Position numbers and translations under genes: made by a program
DNA from: Apium graveolens
Lineage: Eukaryota > Streptophyta > Magnoliopsida > Apiales > Apiaceae
Direction: 5' to 3'
Assembly: GCF_009905375.1 (NCBI RefSeq)
Contig: NC_133657.1
Location: forward strand, 3,100,001 to 3,164,000
DNA: 64,000 nucleotides
Shown: positions 11,324-20,422 of the stretch, one piece after another
How the letters are laid out: the number at the start of each line of letters is the position of its first letter
Position numbering within the stretch: position 1 is the stretch's first letter
The notes under the pieces: generated by a model
Told to the model about the DNA's origin: nothing
Databases searched by the model: none
What the model saw: only the letters and a program-made list of their open reading frames with translations

Positions 11324-13151
11324 AATGTATATTGTAAATCTGTAAATTATAAACACATAACAACACTTAGCAAATATTCGATTTCATTTTAAAACACTAT
11401 ATGAATCGGGTCTTTATTCATAAGTGGCTCCCACTAGTTTACCTAATTTATTCAACCCCCTACGTGAAAAATTAAGCATTCATAATGCTAGTGGGAATAG
11501 GGATCCTACATTCCATTACACAACCCCGGCTGTGGCACGAAACGCCATGTAATGTTCTAGGCAGACAACTCTTGTCAATTACATCTAATGTTATTCCCTA
11601 ATCAAACTTTATCCTCTTGAATAATTGAGTCACGGCTGTGGCACGACAAACTCAATATTCTAAGACAAGTCTAACCCAACATTCCGTACAATTGAATCAG
11701 TCCCCAAAGGCCCACGACTATGGCACGTAACGACCTTTAGATTCTTATTCAATGTACACATCTCTATGTAATAGACAAGTATTTCTTATTTCGAAATCAA
11801 ATCCCTCGGCTGTGGCACGAAACGACAATGATTTAAAAATAAGAACTACTTTCTATCATGTTGGAAGGCTATGACCGACACAAGCCCGTTGTGTCATTGG
11901 CCAATTACTACTTGATATTATTTAATTTTAGAGGGATTATATTACGTTACAATCATAATATAAAGATATTCTTCCTTTTAAATTAAATATTTCAAATCAA
12001 TAATCAATAATCAGATGATTCCCAGATCGGGTGGAGCATTGTCAAGAGGCGTCACTTAATAACTCTTTCTTACAGATAGAAATCTGTTGTTGACAGAATC
12101 ATCCTTTCTCTCATATCAAAAATTTATATTCAATTACATGTTTCATAAACACAAGAATCTCATGATTGTATTCATAATATTGTTATTAAGGTTATGAAAC
12201 AATTTCACTATACTAGGTTGTCTAACAAACGCCTTATGTTCATTTAAGTTCACCTAAATCTATCATCGTATGATAAACTAAGCATATATCACATATATCA
12301 ACATGAATAAACATCAAGGTAGACATGTTACGGCATCTAGCATATTGGTCTAAGCATTATACATCTCTATGTATCACATGAAGCATTTAAAAGCAGTTAA
12401 AACAGTTAAAAACAGCTTTAAAACACTTTCGGAAATATAAACAGTTCAAAACTTTTATATAAACTAAAATTTGATCACACCATTAGATCCGTCTCAGAAA
12501 AATGAATCCAACGGTATATTGCACGCCTAAAACGGAGTTACGAAACTCCCAGAAATCAGATTTAAAAATAACAGACGGGCTGTAACGCATTACAGGAACG
12601 CGTTACAAGCCCTGTAACGCATTCCGGTGATGCGTTACAACCCTTTTAAGTCATTAAAAGGTGTAACGCATTCCATGAATGCGCCACAGGGTGTAACGCA
12701 TTCCCGGAATGCGCGACACCCCTTTTTTCTGCCTGCGCTGCACGCACCGTTTTCTCTTTTCTTGTCGCACGGATTTCCGCGCCTGACATTAACTGTTCTC
12801 TGCTTTGCTTTTCTCTTTAATATGCAGCCAACAGACAATACAACAGATGCAGATAAACAAATATATATACATACTTACAATTTATATATATATATATGAT
12901 TATTTAATTACGAATTTAATTACAAGAACTTCAAAAATTCATAATAAAAAATCTATACATCATAAAATTATGAAAAAAATACTCAGACGATCTACAACAC
13001 TTGTAGAACCCAGATCAACATTCAAAATTATTCTGAGAAACGATTTCTCATCATTCATAATTAATCCATGATATAACTTGTAAAAATCATAATTAATTCA
13101 TACAAGAACATAAAATTCTGAAATTTTTACCACAGATCTATATGCATACAA
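11324..13151 (-). other. Long untranslated leader with two families of short repeats
   Basis: About 1.8 kb lie between the primer-binding site and gag, unusually long for a Copia element. Two repeat sets are visible. Four copies of a motif close to GGCTGTGGCACGAAACG lie near 11527, 11634, 11710 and 11806. Four imperfect palindromes of about 28 bp of the form GTAACGCATT...ATGCGTTAC lie between 12580 and 12720. The region also holds an AT microsatellite near 12875-12898. No long coding frame with recognisable similarity is present. Confidence 0.7.
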
Positions 13152-13167
13152 CCTGGGTCTGATACCA
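13152..13167 (-). promoter_or_regulatory. Primer-binding site (initiator tRNA-Met type)
   Basis: On the minus strand the sequence next to the LTR end is TGGTATCAGACCCAGG, one base inside LTR 2. It begins with the TGGTATCAGA core complementary to the 3' end of plant initiator tRNA-Met. This orients the element: the 5' LTR is LTR 2 and transcription runs leftward. Confidence 0.9.
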
Positions 13168-13168
13168 A

Positions 13169-14827
13169 TGTTGGATTTTAATCACAGCGGAGGCATGGTA
13201 AAACACTTTTACACATATAAAATCCAAATAAAAGCATATAAATCGTGGTAAAAACATATGGATCGATTACTAACCTTTAATATGCGATCCAAAAGCAACG
13301 ATCGGAGATCCTTAGCAGCTGCTCCTCAAACGTGAAGCACTCCACCGGTATCCACCAAGAAAACGACGTTAAGGTGGAGGAGGAGGTGAAGAGAATTGGG
13401 TTTTTCTAAAACTTTTGGGTTTTGGGTTAGAATAGAAAATAGGGTTTATAATAGTATATTTATAGGCAAAATTTTCAACTGAAATTTTCCCATAAATATT
13501 ATTATTATCCCATTTATTATTCTCATTAATAATTAAAATACCTTTCAATTATTAATCCTTTTTCTAAACACTTTAGAAATAATTCTCTCTCTTAATTTAA
13601 TTTCCAAAAATTAAATTCTTAATTAATAATATTAAGAACTTTTCTTAATTAAATTATAATCAATTAAATATCATTTAATCAATTATTAAATTTGCCAATT
13701 AATTATTTATTCACAAATAAATAATTATAAGCCATTATTAATTAATTTCTCCACCATTAAATTATTTTCTTTTTATGGTGTGACCTTGTAGGTTCAATAT
13801 TAAGCCGGTAGTAGAAATAAATAATAATAAAACTATTTTATCATTATTTATATAAATTCTCTAATTTATTAAATATGATTAATTAATTAATCATATTTAT
13901 TCTACATCGTGAGGGATACTTCTCAGCATATCGTGACTATCCGGATAATACGAATTCACTGCTTAGAATACCAAGAACCTATTCAGTGAATAGTTACCGT
14001 AAAATAAACTCCTTCTACCCTACAATGTCCCGATTAAATACAAGGCATGGATCTCGTGTCAAGCCTATCTAATTCAATCACTTGCTTACCATTTACTATG
14101 CGTAGTTCTATGCAAATTAGAAACTCCTTTCTAATTTCATTCACTCTAGCCAGAGATTCCTGAACTAGCATAAGTGGATCAGCCTTGAACATTCGCTTCC
14201 TTCACTGGAAGGGGTAGATCCTTTATTGATCATACACTATCTTCGTGTACAAATTCCTATACCCAGTAGAGCCCTAATAATTGTCCCTGGAGACTAAGAA
14301 CTAAACCAAAGCATAGTTCAGTGTACACAAGATGACTATGATGACCTCAAGTCTAAGGATACTTGTACAACTATCACTATGTGAACAACTGCTGACACGT
14401 GAGTGAACTCCATCAGTTGTTCAGCTGTGCGAGTCATGTTCAGTGAACTTATTCTATAATAAGCACCTACATACTAGCTATAGTGTCACCACACAAATGT
14501 CTATGAGAACAGACATCCTTCATAATGAAGCAAGTATAGTATGTACCGATCTTTGCGGATTATTAATTACCAGTTAGTAATCCTACGACCAGGAACTATT
14601 TAAGTTTAGAGTTATCATCTTTTAGGTCTCACTATTATGATCTCATCATAATCCATAAAAAGCTTTACTCTAAACTATGGTATATCTTATTTAAACACTT
14701 AAATAGATAAAGCCCGTAATAAAAACAAAACAAGTCTTTTATTAATATCAATGGAATCAAAACAGATTATATAAAAGGTTATTCCTAATTCCTAATACCT
14801 GATTGGACTTAGGACATATTCCTTTCA
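13169..14827 (-). repeat. LTR 2 (5' LTR of the coding unit)
   Basis: 1,659 bp, TGTTGGATTTTAATCACAGC to TTCCTTTCA on the plus strand. It is nearly identical to LTR 1, which suggests recent insertion. Unlike a normal terminal LTR it is followed on its outer side by the polypurine tract and about 145 bp of internal 3' sequence, so it is also the 3' LTR of a second, mostly lost, internal region. Confidence 0.93.
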
Positions 14828-14972
14828 ATCTCCCACTTGTACTAAAGCCAATCACTCTGGTATCTAATACCCATCTTCTCTTTATGACGATCAAAGTGAC
14901 TTTCATAAAGTAGCTTTATGAGTGGGTCTGCTATGTTGTTATGTGTGTCAACTCTAATTCAATACAATACAA
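14828..14972 (-). repeat. Repeat of the element's internal 3' end beyond LTR 2
   Basis: Starts with the polypurine tract complement ATCTCCCACTTGTACTAAAG and matches 8560-8704 closely. The match ends at AATACAATACAA, where 14973 onward becomes CstF77-derived DNA and the left copy continues with GAAATGTTACC. It marks the breakpoint between element and captured sequence. Confidence 0.88.
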
Positions 14973-15920
14973 TATTATTGCAAGTACAATCTAAATCACA
15001 ACATTACTAAGCATCATGTATAAATATCGGGGCAACTCACTCGAGAATATATCCAGGCTCCTGCATATAGTGTTTTAGTCCTAATTCAAAAACATTGTGT
15101 GCAACCTGCATTGAAATTAAGCAATGGTAAGGGTAATTATACCGACCAAACTTCTGGACACTAATCTAAAGGAGTAGCTCAAGAGACTTCTCGAGGTTAA
15201 TCCAAAGGAGTAGCTAAAGTGTATTACTGTATTGAGCTACTCTATAAATTTTCTCTACTTAAAATGGATATGAAACTACAGTACACAGAAATACATTGGG
15301 CAAGCAAGCACACCCAGGGAACTGAAGGAGGTTACCTTCAGTAAACCAAAAGGTTAAGAAAAAACTTAATAGTTGATAATTAAGGTTCTCTTAATTATCA
15401 ACTATTAAGTTCAAAATTTAATAAACATATACTAACTTCACTCAGCATTCTTATGTTCGTTCATGAATGACTAGATGCAAACACTTCTCTAGTCACTGTC
15501 CTAAGAGGCTAAGACTGTAACATTATCTAGTATGATAACAAATTTATCAGTATTCAGCTCACCTTGGCATCCTTGTCAAGACAAAATGCCACCATAGCAT
15601 ACGCAACATAAACTTGGTAAGTACAAGTGGGAGAATTTCGCACAGCTAAGAAGTATCTACGAGCAGCTTCGACTCCTTCAGTTCTTCTTAAAAAATGAAT
15701 GAACTGGACACCAAACACCAAACATCAAACATCATAACTTTATAACTGAACAAGTTTTCTAAATATTGTTCTCCACAGGAAGCTCAAGTGTTAATACCTG
15801 TATATGTGATAGTGCTGTCGTATTTTCTGGATCCTTCAAGAGGCCTTCGTATGTTTTCTTTGCAGGCTACATCATTAGGAGGAGCACCAGTCAGTAATAG
15901 ATAAATCAAAAATGTTGCCA
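14973..15920 (-). pseudogene. CSTF77: Captured CstF77 gene fragment (three exons with introns)
   Basis: Three blocks on the minus strand splice together with GT-AG borders and read as consecutive parts of plant cleavage stimulation factor subunit 77, the HAT-repeat scaffold of the pre-mRNA 3'-end processing complex. Exon a is 15866-15798 (AKKTYEGLLKDPENTTALS). Exon b is 15703-15563 (FLRRTEGVEAARRYF, then VYVAYAMVAFCLDKDAK). Exon c is 15105-15041 (VAHNVFELGLKHYMQEPGYI). Donors are GTATTA, GTGAGC and GTGAGT. All three exons are free of stops and phases match (69, 141 and 65 bp). The rest of the gene (a ~700-residue protein in plants) is absent. Introns are kept, so the piece was taken up as DNA, not as processed mRNA. 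It sits between LTR 2 and the third LTR. Family identification is from memory of the HAT-domain sequence. Confidence 0.82.
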
Positions 15921-16277
15921 CACACTAGCTATAGTATCACCACACAAATGTCTATGAGAACAGACATCCTTCATAATGAAGCAAGTATAGTATGTACCGA
16001 TCTTTGCGGATTATTATTACCAGTTAGTAATCCTACGAACAGGAACTATTTAAGTTTAGAGTTATCATCTTTTAGGTCTCACTATTATGATCTCATCATA
16101 ATCCATAAAAAGCTTTACTCTACACTATGGTATATCTTATTTAAACAATTAAATAGATAAAGCCCGTAATAAAAATAAAACAAGTCTTTTATTAATATCA
16201 ATGGAATCAAAATATATTACATAAAAGGTTATTCCTAAATCCTAATACCTGATTGGACTTAGGTCATATTCCTTTCA
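15921..16277 (-). repeat. LTR 3, partial
   Basis: Matches the last ~357 bp of LTR 1 and LTR 2, from ACTAGCTATAG to TTCCTTTCA, with a few substitutions (TAGTATCACC for TAGTGTCACC). It ends exactly at the AGTGG target duplication, so it is the genuine right-hand terminus of the insertion. Its left part was replaced by the CstF77 fragment. Confidence 0.9.
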
Positions 16278-16282
16278 AGTGG

Positions 16283-16840
16283 GTCATAGGTCTTCTGACT
16301 GCAAGAAACCCAAAAAGGCCAATAAGAAGAAAGAAGCAAAATATGGTCGATCATATCTCCAGGGAAATGGGTGACATAGACCTCTGTGTTACGGTCTTTG
16401 AAGTGAACCTGGTTGGCTCTAATCCGCATGAGTGGTGGATTGATACTGGTGCTACTAGGCATATTTGCTCATACATGGCGATTTTCTCTAGCCCCAAAGC
16501 TTTCGACGCTGGTGAGAAGCTTTATATGGGGAATTCAGTGACTTCTACCATTAAAGGTGAAGGCACGGTGATTATGAAGATGACCTATGGGAAGAATCTG
16601 ACTTTGAAGAATGTACTGTATGTCGCTGATATTTGCAAGAACCTTGTGTCTGGTTCTTTGTTGTATAAGCACGGATTTCGTATTATAATTAAGTCAGATA
16701 AAGTTATTTTCTCTAAGAGTGGTATGTTTGTAGGCAAGGGCTATGTAACGATGGGATTTTTAAGCTCAATGTTATGTCCATTAAGGACGATAATGAAATA
16801 AAGAATTTTTCTGCTTACTTGCTTGAGTCTCCTAATTTAT
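16283..16840 (+). pseudogene. Outer Copia protease and pre-integrase segment
   Basis: Continues the zinc knuckle broken at 6893 and then reads protease, with [20 protein letters not shown] near 16435-16490 (Asp-Thr-Gly intact). The pre-integrase LYVADICKNLVSGSLLYKHG follows. The Cys codon in DICKNL is TGC here but TGA in the three rearranged tandem units, so this copy lacks that stop. A one-base loss near 16750 (TAACGATGGG against TAACCGATGGG) shifts the frame. The remainder (MSIKDDNE..., LLESP) continues in another frame from 16774. Confidence 0.85.
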
Positions 16841-17813
16841 GGCATGCTAGATTAGGACATATTAATTATGACACTCTACGAAGGTTAAGTGTAAAAGAAT
16901 ACATACTAAAATTAGCAATTGATTCAAAATATAAGTTTCTGACTTGTGTTGAGGCAAAATTAACGAGATCATCATTTAAACGTGTGGAAAGAAACACCAA
17001 AGTGCTAGACCTAATACATAGCGATATATGTGATTTAAGATTCACTCCAATAAGAGGAGGAAACAAGTATTTTATTACATTCATAGATTATTGTACAAAA
17101 TACCGCTATGTATATTTGCTGAAAAACAAAGACGAAGCTATAGATAAATTTAAAATCTATAAGGAAGAAGTTGAGAAACAACAAACTGAGAAAATCAAAA
17201 CGATACGAAATGATTGTGGAAGTGAATATGTTGAACCCTTTAGGGAATTCTGTTCACAACATGGTATAATCCATGAGGTCATTGCACCATACTCCCCTCA
17301 GTCAAATGGAGTGGCTGAGAGGAAGAATCGCACTCTCAAAGAGATGATGAATATGATGTTGCTAAGCTCTGGACTTCCGCAGTCGATGTGGGGGAAGCCA
17401 TCTTAAGCGCGAATAATATTTTAAATATTACTATGCGCAAGAATAAGGATGTAAATCCATATCAAATATGGAAGAAAAGGAAACCAAGTTACTAACATCT
17501 GAAAGTGTGGGGGCGCCTGGCAAAGGTACTGATCCCTCCACCTAAGAAGGTGAAGATTGGTCCAAAGACTGTGGATTGTATCTTCATCGGATATCCACCA
17601 CATAGCATTGCATATCGGTTTCTCGTGTATGTTTCCAAGATTCCTGACATTCAGAAGAATACGATTATGGAATCTAGGAATGCCTCATTCTTTGAGACGA
17701 CGTTTCCTTGTAATCCTGGAAATGAACCTCCTACAACGTCTAAACGAGCTCATGAGTCTATAGATGACAATAATGAGAGTGGAGAAAGTGAGGACGAGAA
17801 GGTGGGGTACTGA
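16841..17813 (+). pseudogene. Outer Copia integrase
   Basis: The zinc-binding region starts LWHARLGHINYDTLRRLS. The usual CxxC pair is damaged: only the second Cys of FLTCVEAK is present. The catalytic core shows the first Asp (LIHSDICDL), the second Asp (RNDCGSEYVEPF, where the usual Asn-Gly is Cys-Gly) and the Glu (NGVAERKNRTLKEMM). The frame breaks at about 17395, where a five-G run in ATGTGGGGGAAG has apparently lost one G. A TAA interrupts just before HLKVWG (near 17493). The C-terminal part (KKVKIGPKTVDCIFIGYPP) is open at 17505-17813. It is inactive as it stands. Confidence 0.85.
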
Positions 17814-17860
17814 GAATGAGAAAAATATAATGTACGGAGAAATCCTATGGGTATGACTTT

Positions 17861-18377
17861 ATGACCTATTTGCTCGAGGAAGGTGACCTGAAAACCTACA
17901 AGGAAGCGTTTACCTCACCCGATGGCCCCATGTGGAAAGAGGACATTAAAAATGAATTCGATTCAATTCTACAGAATCATACTTGGGAATTAGTTAATTT
18001 GCCAAATGGTTGTAAACTGTTAGGCAGCAAGTGGGTTTTTAAGAAGAAGTTGAAAACTGATGGTACTATCGACAAGTACAAGGCAAGACTTGTAATTACA
18101 GGATATAAGCAACTGAAAGGTCTTGAATACTTTGACACATATTCTCCGGTAACAATAATAACGTCTATTAGGATGATATTTGCTATCGCTGCAATGTGAA
18201 ATTTAGCAGTACATCAAATGGATGTGAAAAAAGCTTTCCTAAATGGAGATATAGATGATGAAATCTATATGGAACAACCTGAATGGTTCGTTGTCCCTAG
18301 ACAAGACAGGCTAGTCTGTAGACTAGTGAAATCATTGTATGGCTTGAAGCAAGAGCCTATGAAATGGCATGAGATCC
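17861..18377 (+). pseudogene. Outer Copia reverse transcriptase, truncated
   Basis: Begins with the typical Copia RT entry (TYKEAFTSPDGPMWKEDIKN; NHTWELVNLPNGCKLLGSKW) and includes VFKKKLKTDGTIDKYKARLV. An in-frame TGA at 18197 replaces a residue before NLAVHQMDVKKAFLNGDIDD, and the frame then continues through YMEQPEWFV and LYGLKQEPMKWHE. The sequence ends at about 18377, before the YVDD catalytic motif. From there the DNA matches a different LTR on the opposite strand, so the 3' half was lost in a rearrangement or replaced by insertion. Confidence 0.85.
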
Positions 18378-18900
18378 AAAATGAGCAAACACTAAAATAA
18401 AACTAAATCACTAGTTAGATCATCAACCAGACTACAATCATTGCTAGAAAATTTTTATGCCCAAATTCCTTCGCTAGGCAAGAACAGCCTTCGGTCTAAC
18501 AAGAACAACCTTCGATTATGACCTGAAAAGGAAGAGAATGTGAGGGATTGTCCCCCTGATTCACCTTCGGTGTGAGAATCAGTAATCTGGAAGTAAGGTG
18601 GGTTTGGAAATACAAGAAAGTAGTGAGAATAGAGAGAATAGGTGCCAAAAGTCCTCTGTTCCTTACTTTTCATGGGGTATTTATACCCGGTCCTGACATA
18701 AATGATTCGTCTGTTATGCATGTAATGCGTCCGACCGTTGAGACGTTTAAAGGGGAGACGTTATGATTCCCTGTAGATCTTAAATGGTGGAGTGAAGTAT
18801 TGGGTTTCGGCCTTAGTTGCGGAGTGGGCCTTCGGCCTAGTGGTCAAAAAACTTAATAGGCTTTCATTTGTTGGGCCTTATTGGGCCCATAGCTACAACA
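18378..18900 (-). repeat. Truncated LTR of an unidentified retrotransposon
   Basis: Read on the minus strand it starts TGTTGTAGCTATGGGCCCAA at 18900. A TATA-like box GGTATAAATACCCC follows at about 18673-18686, then a pyrimidine-rich transcribed region (ACCTATTCTCTCTATTCTC). These are standard features of a plant LTR. The other end is cut at 18378 without a CA terminus, and no polypurine tract lies beyond 18900. It is a truncated 5' LTR or solo-LTR piece. An open frame inside it is incidental. Confidence 0.55.
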
Positions 18901-19873
18901 AGATACAAAACCAGTACTTGTAGCATGTGACATGAAGGAGCCTCTTTTGTGAAATAAAAAGACATTGACTTAAACATAAACCAATTTTACTATCATGCAT
19001 ATCTGCGAATGAGTGAGGTTTAGCCCGTTAACCCTTCCAGGACCTCATCCATCCACTAATGATTTGCTTTTATGCAACTGAAGAACACTGGCATGGCGTG
19101 TATATACACCTCTAATGAATTTGTATAGGTCAAGAATTAATATTGAGTGTTTACCTGGAAGACAAAAGTTCCTCAATTAGGAATGTATAGAGTTTAATAT
19201 TGACTTAAGTTTTATAAACAACTGGAGGAGCGAGAAATTAACAACATAAGCAATATTTAAGAAATTCAGGATAATGGATGTGAGCACCCAGAGATCTTCC
19301 ATTATATTCAAATATACACACGTACTACTTCAGCTTGTTCATCGAGCTTTCCCTACTAAATATGAATACACATAACCGATAATATCATACGTCTCCGTAA
19401 ATAAATTAACCACAAAAAGTATAAGGCTGATAATATCACTCTCCAATAATTAAAAATTAAAACCTTAACCGAAGATCGTTATAGAAAGATTTCAAAATCA
19501 TGTCATCCCTAACATATAAAAATTAGTTTTTTTGAAACTTAAAAATTAAAAACTAATAGATCGACTAAAACATTATATATATATAAAACATGTATTTTAT
19601 AAAGGTATCCAACAATTTCGTAATTTCCCTAATTTAATGTGACTATTTATGGTAAATCAAATTTGGAATTTGTTCGAAAATCAAGTCGTTTTTAATTTAC
19701 TCTAGCTTGCAAGCAAAAGACATAACATTTTCTCGTCTTAAAAATGTATGTAACAAAAAAATTCGAACCGAAAGATGTCTAAGCGAATCGTCTCAAATAT
19801 TTTTTTACCAAACCCAATTTTTACGATTTCATTAAAAGTTTTATTTTTTTTAATTGAAGAACTGGTTAAATTT
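18901..19873. other. Intergenic DNA, no gene seen
   Basis: AT-rich sequence without a long open frame or a recognisable terminal structure. There is a short AT microsatellite near 19575-19583. I found no tRNA, rRNA or gene fragment. The right end (up to GATTT at 19874-19878) is the genomic target of the Gypsy element, and its continuation is at 37819. Confidence 0.5.
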
Positions 19874-19878
19874 GATTT

Positions 19879-20388
19879 TGATAAGGAGTAAAATAAACTC
19901 TGATTGCGTAATTAATATCGCATTAATTATACCAGAATTGGGCTGACAGTTAAGCCCATTAGAAAGGGCCCAAAGCCCCGAATATTAATTAATTTCGTAA
20001 TTAATTAGTAAGGGATAAATCAGCTGATTAATAAAGTCCAAATGAAGACACAATTCCTTGGAGATTGGCCTCCAAGACATCTCATAGGATAAGGAATCAG
20101 TATCCTACTTCCTAGGACTCCAAAGTCCGTTCTAATTCAGAGACTTTCCCACCAAGTCTCCCAACTCTAGTCCAATTCAAGGGCTCCCAACATCTATATA
20201 AGGGGTCTCACTCCACAAATCAGAACTACATTTTTTTACTTGATCCTTGGCAATCAGCAAGGTACGTAGGCATCTTGTTAAGGCAGATCGAGTCACGAGA
20301 TACAAGGGCAGTCAAATCGAGTCTCGAAGCTCACGAACCCTAGTAGTAAATACAGCAGTTAATACGCCTTAGTTTTCTATCCATAACA
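19879..20388 (+). repeat. 5' LTR of the Gypsy element
   Basis: 510 bp, TGATAAGGAGTAAAATAAAC to ATCCATAACA. A TATA box CTATATAAGG at 20194-20203 lies about 195 bp before the LTR end, marking the likely start of transcription near 20225. Compared with the 3' LTR it has only substitutions and no length change. Confidence 0.95.
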
Positions 20389-20390
20389 TT

Positions 20391-20408
20391 TGGCGCCGTC
20401 TGTGGGAA
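20391..20408 (+). promoter_or_regulatory. Primer-binding site of the Gypsy element
   Basis: TGGCGCCGTCTGTGGGAA starts two bases after the 5' LTR. TGGCGCCG-type primer sites are usual in plant Tat/Athila Gypsy elements. I do not assign the exact tRNA with certainty (tRNA-Arg is reported for Ogre-type relatives). Confidence 0.85.
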
Positions 20409-20422
20409 ACTTAACAACAACC

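Larger units (their letters stand above)
6894..16277 (-). mobile_element. Composite Copia element with two full LTRs, a third partial LTR and a captured gene fragment
   Basis: Bounded by TG...CA ends and a perfect 5-bp target duplication, AGTGG (6889-6893 and 16278-16282), inside the gag zinc-knuckle codons of the outer Copia element. Order along the plus strand: LTR 6894-8559, polypurine tract, remnants of RT and integrase, gag-protease ORF, long leader, primer-binding site, LTR 13169-14827, a repeat of the internal 3' end (14828-14972), a CstF77 gene fragment, then the last ~357 bp of a third LTR (15921-16277). The coding direction is minus. The extra LTR means the unit is a tandem (LTR-internal-LTR-internal-LTR) form whose second internal region was largely lost and replaced by host gene DNA. 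Lineage within Copia (Angela/Tork-like by long LTR and gag) is uncertain. Confidence 0.9.
5425..18377 (+). mobile_element. Outer Copia retrotransposon, 3'-truncated and interrupted
   Basis: This is the parental copy from which the tandem units derive. It comprises leader (5425-5810), gag (5811-6893), then after the inserted element the rest of the zinc knuckle, protease, integrase and the first part of reverse transcriptase (16283-18377). It ends abruptly inside RT after the motif SLYGLKQEPMKWHE, before the YVDD catalytic box. RNase H and the 3' LTR are missing. The domain order gag-PR-IN-RT is diagnostic of Ty1/Copia. The adjoining LTR remnant from 18378 is on the other strand and belongs to a different element. 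Confidence 0.85.

Noticed and set aside
12627..12899. 90-codon plus-strand frame in the Copia leader
   Set aside because: It runs through the GTAACGCATT palindromes and an AT microsatellite and has low-complexity composition.
18455..18721. 88-codon minus-strand frame
   Set aside because: It lies wholly within an LTR with a TATA box and pyrimidine-rich transcribed part, and shows no protein motif.
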